Assembly (NCBI RefSeq): GCF_001421325.1
Contig: NZ_LMJY01000021.1
Coordinates: 62,001 to 126,000, forward strand
From: Novosphingobium sp. Leaf2
Lineage (GTDB): Bacteria; Pseudomonadota; Alphaproteobacteria; Sphingomonadales; Sphingomonadaceae
Direction of reading: 5' to 3'
Length of the DNA stretch: 64,000 nucleotides
Under the pieces are notes generated by a model, which saw nothing but the letters and a program-made list of their open reading frames with translations, had not been told where the DNA came from and made no database searches. Both the position numbers and the translations under genes were made by a program. Below, in pieces: positions 17,337 to 25,808 of this stretch; within the stretch, counting starts at the first letter, position 1, and each line of letters begins with the position of its first letter.

Positions 17337-19716
17337 ATGCCGGACGGGGGGATGGCTTCTTGCGTTTGCCTGCCTGGCCTTTGGAACATCTGCTCAAGCG
17401 CGATCGGACCAGCAGTTCACAGTGCAGGGTGGCCGGCTGTCCGATGCGCTGATCGCGTTTTCAGAACAGGCGAACATTTCCATCGCGATTACCGAGCCCG
17501 GCCTCGAAGCTGTGCGCACCAAGGGCATCAATGGCCGCTATGACGTGTCCGATGCACTTCAGGCGCTTCTGAAAGGGAGCGGCTATGCCTTTGTATTTGT
17601 TGATGCCCGCACAGTCCGTTTGGTCCGCAAAAGCGTGCCGGCTCCGCGCGCGCCTGCACCCGCGCCGGTAGCAGTCGCGCGCGCTGCCATCCCGCAACAG
17701 CCCCTTCCGCCCAGGCAAGGCCCGGACATCATCGTGATCGCCACCAAGCAGCGGCTGGGCCTGGCGACGTATCCGGCCAGCATCTCGGTGGTGGAACCGG
17801 ACCGGGTGGAACTGGCGCGGGCAGGGGGGCAAGGCACCGCTTTCATTCTGGGCAAATTGCCGCAGCTGTCGTCCACAAATCTGGGGCCGGGGCGCAACAA
17901 GGTATTCATCCGCGGCATCGCGGACAGCAGCTTCAATGGGCCTGGTCAGGGCACCATCAGCCAATACTTTGGCGAAACGCGCCTGATCTACAGCGCGCCT
18001 GACCCTGACCTCGCGTTGTACGACGTTGGCCGCGTGGAGGTGCTGGAAGGGCCGCAAGGCACGCTGTACGGCGCGGGCACGCTTGGCGGCATCATCCGGC
18101 TGGTGCCCAATGAACCCGATCTGCAATCCACCCAGATCAGCGCCTCGGCCGGGTTGCGACTGACGCAGGAAGGCGAACCCGGCGGTGACGGCGCGCTGAC
18201 GGTGAACCTTCCGCTGGTGAACGACACGCTGGCCGTGCGGGCCGTCGCCTACAAGAGCACCGACGGCGGCTACATCGACGATGCCGAGCGCGCGCTGCAC
18301 GATATCAACCGCAACGAAAAGACCGGTTTTCGCGCGCTTTTGCGCTGGAAGCCGGATACGGACTGGACGGTCGATGTTACCGCCCTGACCCAGGACATCG
18401 ACTCCCGCGACGGGCAATATACTTTGAAGGGCGAGCCCGATCTGGTGCGGCGTTCCGCCATCGCTCAGCCGTTCGACAACGATTACCGGCTTGCGGACGT
18501 TACGGTCCGGCGCGGCTGGGACGATGTCCAGCTGGTGTCCGCCACCGGCTATGCCAACCATGACATCAAGACCACCTTCGATGCCACGCCGATGACTTCG
18601 GGCGCCCCCCCGGTGGAGTTTACCGAAGACATCAAGGTGCGCCTGCTCTCTCACGAAACCCGCGTATCGGGCAGTCTTGGCGGTTCGGGAACGTGGATCG
18701 CGGGCATCAGCCTGGTAGACAACCAGGACCGCGTCGTGCGCCGCCTGGGTGACCCCGGATCGACGGCGTTGCTCACCAGCATCTCCAATTCCACCCTCGA
18801 CGTCGCCGGATTTGGAGAAGCGGGGATTCCCGTGTCGCGCAATCTTGTCATGACCTTGGGCGGCCGGGTGAGCTACGTACACCAGACCAGCGAATTCATC
18901 GGTCAGAAGGTGCCGGAAGGCGAGGAGCCGGCCAGTACCCAGGCGCGCGTGCTGCCGTCCGCCGGGCTCTCGTGGACGCCGCGGCCCGGTCTGCTTATTT
19001 ACGGCCGGTTCCAGCAGGGCTACCGTCCAGGGCAGTTGCAGGTCACCGGCTCGTCAAACTCGCAAAGCGCCGAGCGGTTTGGTTCCGACCGGATCAGCAC
19101 CATGGAAGTGGGCCTGCGCTTCGGCATGGAGAAAGGCGCGCGCCTGTCCGGCAGTCTGGCCGCATCGCTGGCCTTATGGCGCGATGTGCAGGCCGATCTC
19201 GTCGGGCTGGACGGTTTGCCATACATCGCCAACATCGGTTCGGGCCGGGTCGAGAATCTGGCCGCGTCGCTGGCCTGGCATCCGGACGATTTCTTTTCTG
19301 TAGAGGCGGCAGGTTTCCTCAATTCGAGCGAACTGACCAGTCCTTCGGCCCAATACGGTGAGGAAACCGATCGCGATCTGCCTAACATCGCCGATCTGGG
19401 CTGGCGGGTAGCCGCCAAGTTCGATCGGCAGTATGCGTGGGCAAAGCTGACGCTGGACGCTGCGGTGCGCTATGTGGGCTATTCCAAACTTGCGATCAGC
19501 GGGCCGTTTGCGCTGGGTCAGGGCCGGTATTACGATGCGTCCACCGGTGCGCGCCTAGGCTTTCGCGGCTGGGGCCTGTCGATCGATGTCGACAATCTGC
19601 TCAACACGCGGGCCAACACGTTCTCTTACGGTAACCCTTTTTCGGTCACGCAAGGGCTGCAGCAAACGCCGATGCGGCCGCGCTCAATCAGGATCGGTAT
19701 CGATGCGAACTTCTGA
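17314..19716 (+). CDS. TonB-dependent transducer with STN signalling domain
   Basis: An 800-residue outer-membrane receptor whose start overlaps fecR by 23 bases. Signal peptide residues are about 1-29. The STN (secretin/TonB N-terminal) domain spans about 34-105 (QQFTVQGGRLSDALIAFSEQ). A Pro/Ala-rich linker precedes the plug, which contains FIRGIADSSFNGPGQGTISQ and EVLEGPQGTLYGAGTLGGI. The barrel ends in N-F. The STN domain means that ligand binding is reported to FecR. The receptor at 46615 shares the RGIADSSF-x-GP and APDPDL segments, so the two are paralogues. The ligand is unknown; position before glycan-modifying genes suggests a glycan or glycoconjugate rather than a siderophore. Confidence 0.92.
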   Translation: MDGRFRGKCRTGGWLLAFACLAFGTSAQARSDQQFTVQGGRLSDALIAFSEQANISIAITEPGLEAVRTKGINGRYDVSDALQALLKGSGYAFVFVDARTVRLVRKSVPAPRAPAPAPVAVARAAIPQQPLPPRQGPDIIVIATKQRLGLATYPASISVVEPDRVELARAGGQGTAFILGKLPQLSSTNLGPGRNKVFIRGIADSSFNGPGQGTISQYFGETRLIYSAPDPDLALYDVGRVEVLEGPQGTLYGAGTLGGIIRLVPNEPDLQSTQISASAGLRLTQEGEPGGDGALTVNLPLVNDTLAVRAVAYKSTDGGYIDDAERALHDINRNEKTGFRALLRWKPDTDWTVDVTALTQDIDSRDGQYTLKGEPDLVRRSAIAQPFDNDYRLADVTVRRGWDDVQLVSATGYANHDIKTTFDATPMTSGAPPVEFTEDIKVRLLSHETRVSGSLGGSGTWIAGISLVDNQDRVVRRLGDPGSTALLTSISNSTLDVAGFGEAGIPVSRNLVMTLGGRVSYVHQTSEFIGQKVPEGEEPASTQARVLPSAGLSWTPRPGLLIYGRFQQGYRPGQLQVTGSSNSQSAERFGSDRISTMEVGLRFGMEKGARLSGSLAASLALWRDVQADLVGLDGLPYIANIGSGRVENLAASLAWHPDDFFSVEAAGFLNSSELTSPSAQYGEETDRDLPNIADLGWRVAAKFDRQYAWAKLTLDAAVRYVGYSKLAISGPFALGQGRYYDASTGARLGFRGWGLSIDVDNLLNTRANTFSYGNPFSVTQGLQQTPMRPRSIRIGIDANF

Positions 19717-20449
19717 CAGACGCCTGCTTGCCTCCATTCACGACGTGTCGCCCCGCTTCGAAGGCGAGGTGGATCGTCTGGCCGACCTTATCACACGGCG
19801 GCTCGGGCCTTCGCGCTATGCGATGCTGGTGGTGCCCGACCATTGGGGACAAGCGCCACTGTCCAACGCATCGGCGTTTCAGGCGCGCCTGCGCGCCTGG
19901 GCGGACTGCGGGATCGAGATGTTCGTCCATGGGTGGTACCATCGTGACACCTCCGATCATCAGGGCGCTGCCAGCCTGAAGGCGCGGCACATGACGGCGG
20001 GGGAGGGTGAGTTCCTCGGGCTCTCCTACGCCGACGCGCTGCAGCGCATGCGCGATGGCAAGGCTTTGGTGGAGGACGTGATCGGGCGGCCGGCAGCCGG
20101 ATTCATCGCGCCGGCCTGGCTTTATGGACCGGGCGCGATGCAGGCGCTGGGCGAATGCGGCTTCGCGCTGGCGGAGGATCATTTCCGCGTCTGGCAGCCC
20201 GGCCACGAGGACACGCCGCTGGCGAAAGGGCCGGTGGTGACCTGGGCATCGCGCAGTACGATGCGCACCGCTTCCTCGCTGGCGTTCGCCGCCTTGGCGC
20301 GCACCGCGTTACAACCGCTGCGCACGCTGCGACTGGCGATGCATCCGGGCGATGTGACCAAGCCCTCCATCCTGAAAAGCGCCGATGCCACGCTGCACGC
20401 GTTCGCGGCTACGCACACTCCGGGCAGATACGCTGACCTGACGGAATAA
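19703..20449 (+). CDS. DUF2334 / polysaccharide deacetylase-like protein
   Basis: A 248-residue protein starting inside the last codons of the receptor (ATG 19703). It carries ASIHDVSPRF (the H-D metal-binding entry of the DUF2334 and NodB-like deacetylase fold), MFVHGWYHRD (the H-x-x-x-H metal pair) and GFIAPAWLYGPGAMQALGEC (the catalytic R/W region of the fold). No signal peptide is seen, so it probably acts in the cytosol on a lipid-linked or nucleotide-linked amino sugar. Two GT4 glycosyltransferases follow on the same strand. The reaction is inferred from the fold only. Confidence 0.8.
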   Translation: MRTSDRRLLASIHDVSPRFEGEVDRLADLITRRLGPSRYAMLVVPDHWGQAPLSNASAFQARLRAWADCGIEMFVHGWYHRDTSDHQGAASLKARHMTAGEGEFLGLSYADALQRMRDGKALVEDVIGRPAAGFIAPAWLYGPGAMQALGECGFALAEDHFRVWQPGHEDTPLAKGPVVTWASRSTMRTASSLAFAALARTALQPLRTLRLAMHPGDVTKPSILKSADATLHAFAATHTPGRYADLTE

Positions 20450-20510
20450 AAATGTAACCAAGGCACGATATCGCGGTGCGGGTCCTGGCAGGGCCCGGAG
20501 TCACAGGGAT

Positions 20511-21674
20511 ATGACAGAGCCTTTGCGGATTGCGATACCCATACATAGCTTCGAGCCCGGTGGGGTAGAGCGTGTGGCTCTCAATCTGGCGGAGCACTGG
20601 CAGCGCAGCGGCCACGCGGTGACCATCGTGCTGGGCCGCGACGAGGGACCGGACCGGGGCCGTGCGTCCGCATCGCTTTTCTACAAACTCTACCCTAGCG
20701 CCGTTCCGACCGCACGGTTCGAGACCGTGTGGATGATGTGGTGCTTCGCGCGGTACCTTTCGCGCGAGCGGGCAGACGTGATCTTCTGCCCCGGAAACAC
20801 TTACGCGGTGGTATGTGCAGCGATGCGGCTGCTGCTGGGTGACCGGTGCCCGCCGGTCGTCATCAAGGTCAGCAACGATCTGCTTCGCCGCGACACGCCG
20901 TGGATCGCGCGAGCGTGCTACAGCGTCTGGCTTCGCGCGCAGGGCATGATCTTCGAGCGGTTCGTGGCGCTGGCAGAACCCATGCACGGCGAAATCATGC
21001 AGGCGATGACCGTTGGCGCGCACCGGGTGGTCACGATCCATGATCCGGCGATGACGCGAAGTCGGTTCGAGAACCTCGCCGCCATCCCGCGCGTTCAGGC
21101 AGAGCGGCGCGGCTACCGGTTTCTGGCGCTGGGTCGTCTGGTTCCGCAAAAGAACCTGCCGATGCTGGTCCAGGCGTTCGCGGCGGGCTTTCGCCCTGGC
21201 GATACGCTGGCCATCGTCGGCGATGGGCCGGAACGGCCCAAGCTGCAGGCGCTGGTGCGCCGCTTCGCGCTGGACGATCAGGTGACTTTCGTCGGCCATG
21301 TCCTCGATCCTGATGCCTATCTGCGCGATGCCGACTGCCTGTTGCTCTCCTCCAATTACGAAGGCGTGCCCGCGGTCGTGCTGGAAGCCATCACGGCCGG
21401 CCTGAACGTCATCGCCACGGACTGCTCGTGCAGCATGGGCGAGCTGATCGGCCACGGCGCGCGCGGCCGGTTGATCCCGGTGGGCGATGTGGCGGGCATG
21501 GCACACGAGATCGCCCACGCGGACGAATTGCCCCATCTGGACGCCGCGCAGCGCAACTACGCCGCGCGCTACACGATCGAGGCCGCAGCGGGCGCGTATG
21601 TTGCCGCGATGCGCCGCGCGATCGCTTCAGCCCGCCAGATGCGGGTGATGATGGCTTCTCCCACGCTGCGCTGA
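20511..21674 (+). CDS. Glycosyltransferase family 4 protein
   Basis: A 387-residue GT-B enzyme. The N-terminal acceptor domain starts IAIPIHSFEPGGVERVALNL (the G-G loop of GT4). The C-terminal nucleotide-sugar domain has LALGRLVPQKNLPMLVQAF, IVGDGPERPKLQALV and the E-x7-E motif region SSNYEGVPAVVLEAITAGLN. These features are those of retaining glycosyltransferases that use UDP- or GDP-sugars on lipid or polysaccharide acceptors. It follows the deacetylase gene by 61 bases and precedes a membrane protein by 43. Donor and acceptor cannot be read from sequence. Confidence 0.88.
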   Translation: MTEPLRIAIPIHSFEPGGVERVALNLAEHWQRSGHAVTIVLGRDEGPDRGRASASLFYKLYPSAVPTARFETVWMMWCFARYLSRERADVIFCPGNTYAVVCAAMRLLLGDRCPPVVIKVSNDLLRRDTPWIARACYSVWLRAQGMIFERFVALAEPMHGEIMQAMTVGAHRVVTIHDPAMTRSRFENLAAIPRVQAERRGYRFLALGRLVPQKNLPMLVQAFAAGFRPGDTLAIVGDGPERPKLQALVRRFALDDQVTFVGHVLDPDAYLRDADCLLLSSNYEGVPAVVLEAITAGLNVIATDCSCSMGELIGHGARGRLIPVGDVAGMAHEIAHADELPHLDAAQRNYAARYTIEAAAGAYVAAMRRAIASARQMRVMMASPTLR

Positions 21675-21717
21675 TCATGCACGGCCCGCACGTCATTCAA
21701 GTTTCAAGGAAACGGTA

Positions 21718-22671
21718 GTGATCCACAGAGCACCCCCAACAGCGGCAACGGCTATCGCCGCCGCGCCATCGGTGGATGGGCCTGCAATTCTGTTGCGCGC
21801 GCAGGACACGGTATCGTGGAAGCGGCGCACGGCGTTGCTGCCGGTACTGTTCTCGGCGCTGATCGGGCTGGGCGTTGTGCTGGAGCTGCGCGGCATGAAC
21901 ATGGCCAAAGTCCTGGCCATGGTCCCGCGCGACGCCGCATTCTGGGTGGTATTCGCGGTCAGCTATCTTGCCGGCCCTGCCAGTGAGTGGGTGATCTATC
22001 ATCGGCTGTGGCGGCTTCCCATAGAAGGCTTTGCCGCGCTGCTGCGCAAGCTGGTGTGCAACGAACTGCTGCTGGGGTATCTGGGTGAGGCCTATTTCTA
22101 CACCTGGGCCCGGCGGCGTGCGGAGATGACGGCGGCGCCCTTCGGCGCGATCAAGGACGTGTCCATCCTGTCCGCCATGGCCGGCAACGGAGTGACACTG
22201 CTCCTGCTCATCGCGCTGTGGCCGATGCTTGGTTCGATCCACGTCGGGCTGGAAAACCGGGCGGTGCTGCTGTCGTTGTGCGTGGTGCTGGCCACGTCGA
22301 TGGTGGCGATGGCGTTTCGCCGGCGGATATTTTCGCTGGACCGGGAAACCCTGACCTTCATAACGGGCATGCACCTTGGCCGTATCGTCGCCACCACGGT
22401 GCTGTCCGCCGTGCTGTGGCACATGGTGCTGCCCGGCGTGCCGGTGAACGCCTGGTTGCTACTTGCCACCTTGCGCCTGCTGATTTCGCGCCTGCCGTTC
22501 ATCCCCAACAAGGACGTGGTGTTTGCCGGCGTCGCCGTCTTCACGCTCGGCCACGAGACGGACATCGGCGCGCTGATGACGATGATGGCCTCGGCGATCC
22601 TGCTGGTGCACCTGCTCGTAGGCTTGGCGCTGGTGGTCTCCGACCTGCTGCGCCGCGCGGTGCGGGTATGA
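21718..22671 (+). CDS. Multi-pass inner-membrane protein, LPG-synthase/flippase-like
   Basis: A 317-residue protein starting at GTG 21718 after AAGGAAA. About eight hydrophobic segments are visible, for example LLPVLFSALIGLGVVL, AFWVVFAVSYLAGPASEW, VTLLLLIALWPML and ILLVHLLVGLALVV. The spacing resembles the lysylphosphatidylglycerol-synthase transmembrane (UPF0104/AglD-like) superfamily, members of which are suspected lipid or lipid-linked sugar flippases. It lies between two glycosyltransferases, and its stop overlaps the next gene's start (ATGA). A role in moving a glycolipid made by the neighbours is inference. Confidence 0.6.
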   Translation: MIHRAPPTAATAIAAAPSVDGPAILLRAQDTVSWKRRTALLPVLFSALIGLGVVLELRGMNMAKVLAMVPRDAAFWVVFAVSYLAGPASEWVIYHRLWRLPIEGFAALLRKLVCNELLLGYLGEAYFYTWARRRAEMTAAPFGAIKDVSILSAMAGNGVTLLLLIALWPMLGSIHVGLENRAVLLSLCVVLATSMVAMAFRRRIFSLDRETLTFITGMHLGRIVATTVLSAVLWHMVLPGVPVNAWLLLATLRLLISRLPFIPNKDVVFAGVAVFTLGHETDIGALMTMMASAILLVHLLVGLALVVSDLLRRAVRV

Positions 22672-23216
22672 CCATGCGCTGGCATATCCCATGCCTGCTG
22701 GCGGCAGGCCTAATCGCCTCCTCTTCGGTCTTTGCGGCGACGATCCCGTCCTCGCCCGAGTTGGGGAAGAAGGAAGCGCAATGCCGACGTGACGAGCATG
22801 GGCCGTCCCTGCTCGTCAATGTGCTGGGTCTGAAGGACCGTCAGGGCAACCTGAGGCTCGAGGTCTATCCCGCCAACGACGATGATTTCCTGGCCGACGA
22901 CAACGCGCTGGTCGGCGCTGGAAAGGTGTTTCGCCGGGTGGAAGAACCCGTGCCGCAAACCGGCAACGTGCGGTTGTGCGTGCGGGTGCCCGGGCCCGGC
23001 ACCTATGCGGTATCCCTACTCCATTCGCGCGATGGCAAACGCAAGTTCAGCTGGACCATCGATGGGATAGGCTTTTCCGGCAATCCGCGACTGGGGTGGA
23101 GCAAGCCCAAGGCCGCCAGGGTGGCGATTACCGCTGGTTCCGGCCCAACGCCGATTTCCATCGTCATGAATTACCGCAGCGGTCTTGGCATGAGCCCGCT
23201 GAAAGTGAAGGGCTGA
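22668..23216 (+). CDS. DUF2141 secreted protein
   Basis: A 182-residue exported protein; its ATG overlaps the previous stop by four bases. The signal peptide is MTMRWHIPCLLAAGLIASSS, with cleavage near V-F-A-A. The body has the DUF2141 pattern: LLVNVLGLKDRQGNLRLEVY, RLCVRVPGPGTYAVSLLHSR-D and IDGIGFSGNP. It is a small beta-sandwich-like domain of unknown function seen widely in sphingomonads and Bacteroidetes. Two Cys (about 39 and 105) may form a disulfide. It is placed between the membrane protein and the second glycosyltransferase, so it may bind or chaperone the exported product. Confidence 0.85.
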   Translation: MTMRWHIPCLLAAGLIASSSVFAATIPSSPELGKKEAQCRRDEHGPSLLVNVLGLKDRQGNLRLEVYPANDDDFLADDNALVGAGKVFRRVEEPVPQTGNVRLCVRVPGPGTYAVSLLHSRDGKRKFSWTIDGIGFSGNPRLGWSKPKAARVAITAGSGPTPISIVMNYRSGLGMSPLKVKG

Positions 23217-23220
23217 TCCT

Positions 23221-24381
23221 TTGAAGATCGTCGACGTTTGCGCTTTCTACAGCCCCCACGGTGGCGGTGTGCGTACGTATATCGAGCAGAAGCTGCTGCT
23301 CGGCCCGCAGCTGGGCCACGAAATCGTGGTGATCGTGCCGGGCGAGAAGCACGAGACGATCGAGCGCGGCCCGGGCGCGCGCATCGTGACCCTGCCGAGC
23401 CCGCGCTTTCCACTGGATCGCAAGTACGGCTACTTCGCGGATGAGCCAGCGCTGCATGCCGCGCTCGACGCCGAGCACCCCGACGTTGTGGAAGTGTCCT
23501 CGCCCTGGCGGAGCCCCTCGATGGTGGCGCGCTGGCAGGGTAGCGCGCGGCGCAGTCTGGTCATGCACGCGGACCCGCTGTCGGCTTATGCCTACCGCTG
23601 GTTCATGCCGGTGCTGTCGCGCTCGTACATCGATCGCGGGTTCGAGCGGTACTGGGACCATCTTCGCCAGCTTGGCGGGGCATTCGACATGACGATCTGC
23701 GCGAACCACGACCTTGCGGCGCGGTTGCGCGAAGGTGGCGTTGCCGGCGTGCAAGTCCATCCCCTCGGCGTGGAGACCAGCGTGTTCACGCCTGACCGGC
23801 GCGATCCGCAGCTGCGCGCCCGACTGCTTGCCCTGTGCGGGCTGGACGAGACCGCGTGCCTGCTCGTCGCTGCCGGGCGGCTGGCTCCGGAAAAGCGCTG
23901 GCCGATGGTGGTGGATGCCGCCGCTGCGGCCAGCCTGCGCTCGCCAGTGGGTCTCGTGCTTTTCGGGGAGGGCCGCGAAAAGCGGGCGATCCGCGCCGCG
24001 ATCGGCGGCAATCCTCACGTTCGGCTGTTCGAGCCTGAGCGCAACCGTGACGCATTCGCCGCGATCCTGGCGAGCGCCGACGCGGTCGTACACGGCTGCG
24101 AGGCCGAAACGTTCTGCATGGTAGGCGCAGAAGCGCGCGCCAGCGGCACGCCGGTGATTGTGCCGGACAGCGGCGGTGCGGCAGATCACGCCCGCAACGG
24201 CGCCGGAATGACCTTCAAGGCCGGCAACCGCTTCGCCCTGACCAACGCCATCGTGCGGTTCAGCGAGGATCCCATCCGCACCCGCAACGCAGGTGGGGTG
24301 GTCAGCAACCGCGAACATTTTGAGGCGCTGTTCGCCGCGTACACAATGCCCCAGTCGCACCGCCGGTTGGCCTCTATCTAA
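23221..24381 (+). CDS. Glycosyltransferase family 4 protein (MgtA-like)
   Basis: A 386-residue GT-B enzyme starting at TTG 23221, four bases after the DUF2141 stop, with GAAGGG upstream. The N-terminus is KIVDVCAFYSPHGGGVRTYI, the P-x-x-G-G-G-x-x-x-Y loop of GDP-mannose-dependent alpha-mannosyltransferases of the MgtA type. The C-terminal domain has LVAAGRLAPEKRWPMVVDAA and the E-x7-E-like CEAETFCMVGAEARASGTPV. It is only distantly like the GT4 at 20511, so the cluster probably adds two different sugars. Mannose as donor is a guess from the N-terminal loop. Confidence 0.87.
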   Translation: MKIVDVCAFYSPHGGGVRTYIEQKLLLGPQLGHEIVVIVPGEKHETIERGPGARIVTLPSPRFPLDRKYGYFADEPALHAALDAEHPDVVEVSSPWRSPSMVARWQGSARRSLVMHADPLSAYAYRWFMPVLSRSYIDRGFERYWDHLRQLGGAFDMTICANHDLAARLREGGVAGVQVHPLGVETSVFTPDRRDPQLRARLLALCGLDETACLLVAAGRLAPEKRWPMVVDAAAAASLRSPVGLVLFGEGREKRAIRAAIGGNPHVRLFEPERNRDAFAAILASADAVVHGCEAETFCMVGAEARASGTPVIVPDSGGAADHARNGAGMTFKAGNRFALTNAIVRFSEDPIRTRNAGGVVSNREHFEALFAAYTMPQSHRRLASI

Positions 24382-24430
24382 AGCGCATGCCCCCGTTGGC
24401 CGCGCGTCGATTTCGCGGTAGACGGGGGCG

Positions 24431-24997
24431 ATGAACCCCGGACGACTGGCAGCTTTTACCGACGGCGTGGTCGCCATCATAATCACCATCATGGTGCTGG
24501 AACTGAAGGTGCCTTCCGGGGGAAGCCTGCGCGATCTGGCAGGTAGCGCGCCAGTGCTGCTGGCTTACGCCCTTAGCTTCATCAATGTCGGGCTGTACTG
24601 GAACAACCATCACCACTTGATCCATGCCACCGAAAAGGTCAGCGGCGCGGTGCTATGGGCCAACCTGTTCCTGCTGTTCTGGCTCAGCCTCGTCCCCTTC
24701 GTGATCCGGTGGCTGGATGAAAGCATGTTCGCTGCCGGCCCTACCGCCGCTTATGGCATCGTGCTGGGCATGGCGGCGGTTGGATACAGTTTGACCGAAC
24801 GCGCCATCATCGCCGCAAATGGCCGTAACTCGGCAGTAGCTCTTGCACTTGGCGCCGATCGCAAGGGCTGGCTCAGCCTGGTCCTGTATGGGATGGCGGT
24901 CCCGCTGGCGTTCGTCAGCCGATGGATCGCACTGGCACTTTATCTCACCGTCATCGTCATGTGGCTGGTGCCGGACCGGCGGTTTCAAAAGACCTGA
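24431..24997 (+). CDS. TMEM175-family (DUF1211) membrane protein, putative K+ channel
   Basis: A 188-residue membrane protein with the family's first-helix signature R-x-x-x-F-[ST]-D (RLAAFTDGVVAIIIT), then VLLAYALSFINVGLYWNNHH and WANLFLLFWLSLVPF. About six helices are visible. Bacterial TMEM175 proteins form tetrameric potassium-leak channels. It is the last gene of the plus-strand run, 49 bases after the glycosyltransferase, and may be transcribed with it. A link to glycan synthesis is not evident. Confidence 0.85.
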   Translation: MNPGRLAAFTDGVVAIIITIMVLELKVPSGGSLRDLAGSAPVLLAYALSFINVGLYWNNHHHLIHATEKVSGAVLWANLFLLFWLSLVPFVIRWLDESMFAAGPTAAYGIVLGMAAVGYSLTERAIIAANGRNSAVALALGADRKGWLSLVLYGMAVPLAFVSRWIALALYLTVIVMWLVPDRRFQKT

Positions 24998-25013
24998 GCG
25001 CGCGGGCAGCCGA

Positions 25014-25808
25014 TCAGGACCCCGCGCCCGGACGCTGGAGCGTTGGCGGGACTTCGGCGATCAACGCCAGCACTTCAGGCGCGTGTTCCTGCCGGCAGAT
25101 CAGCAGGTCGGGCAGGTACACGTTAGCCTGATTGTAGACCAGAGGCGCGCCGTCGATGCGCGAACAATGCAGGCCATGCGCCAGCGCCACTGCAACCGGG
25201 GCCATCGAATCCCATTCATACTGGCCGCCCGAATGCAGGTAAATGTCGGCCTGACCCAGGATGACCGCCATCGCCTTTGCACCGGCAGACCCCATCGGCA
25301 CCAGTTGCGCGCCCAGCTTTTCGGCCACGGCGATCGCTTCCGGCGCAGGCCTGGTGCGCGACACTACCATGCGCAACTGCGGCGGCGCGGGTGGCACCGG
25401 CACCGGTTGGTCTGAACGCAGCACGATGCCGCCCTCGAAGCCAGGCAGCGCCACCGCGCCGATCGCCGCCACGCCATCGATCGCCAGCCCCACATGCACC
25501 GCCCAGTCGACCCGCGCCTCGCCATATTCGCGCGTGCCGTCGACCGGATCCACGATCCACACGCGTGACTTGGCCAACCGCTCGGCGTTGTCTTTTTCCT
25601 CCTCGGACAGCAGGCCATCATGCGGACGAGCCTCGCGCAGGGCGTGGCACAAGAACTGGTTGGCCGTCTGATCTCCAGCCTTGCCCAGCGCTTTCGGGCT
25701 GAACAGGCCGGCATCGCGCACGTCGATCAGGATGCGCCCTGCTACATGCGCAAGATGGGCCGCAAGCGCGGCATCGCTAATTGCGATGGCATCGGCAGGC
25801 GCGCTCAC
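25014..25808 (-). CDS. cysQ: 3'(2'),5'-bisphosphate nucleotidase
   Basis: Removes the 3'-phosphate of PAP/PAPS, the by-product of sulfate activation. The 264-residue inositol-monophosphatase-fold protein has the metal sites LLSEEEKD (E69/E70) and [12 protein letters not shown] (D87, D90). The C-terminal [11 protein letters not shown] carries the third Asp. The GTG start at 25808 overlaps the cysNC stop (GTGA), so it is coupled to PAPS synthesis. Length and motifs are typical of CysQ. Confidence 0.92.
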   Translation of the reverse strand: MSAPADAIAISDAALAAHLAHVAGRILIDVRDAGLFSPKALGKAGDQTANQFLCHALREARPHDGLLSEEEKDNAERLAKSRVWIVDPVDGTREYGEARVDWAVHVGLAIDGVAAIGAVALPGFEGGIVLRSDQPVPVPPAPPQLRMVVSRTRPAPEAIAVAEKLGAQLVPMGSAGAKAMAVILGQADIYLHSGGQYEWDSMAPVAVALAHGLHCSRIDGAPLVYNQANVYLPDLLICRQEHAPEVLALIAEVPPTLQRPGAGS

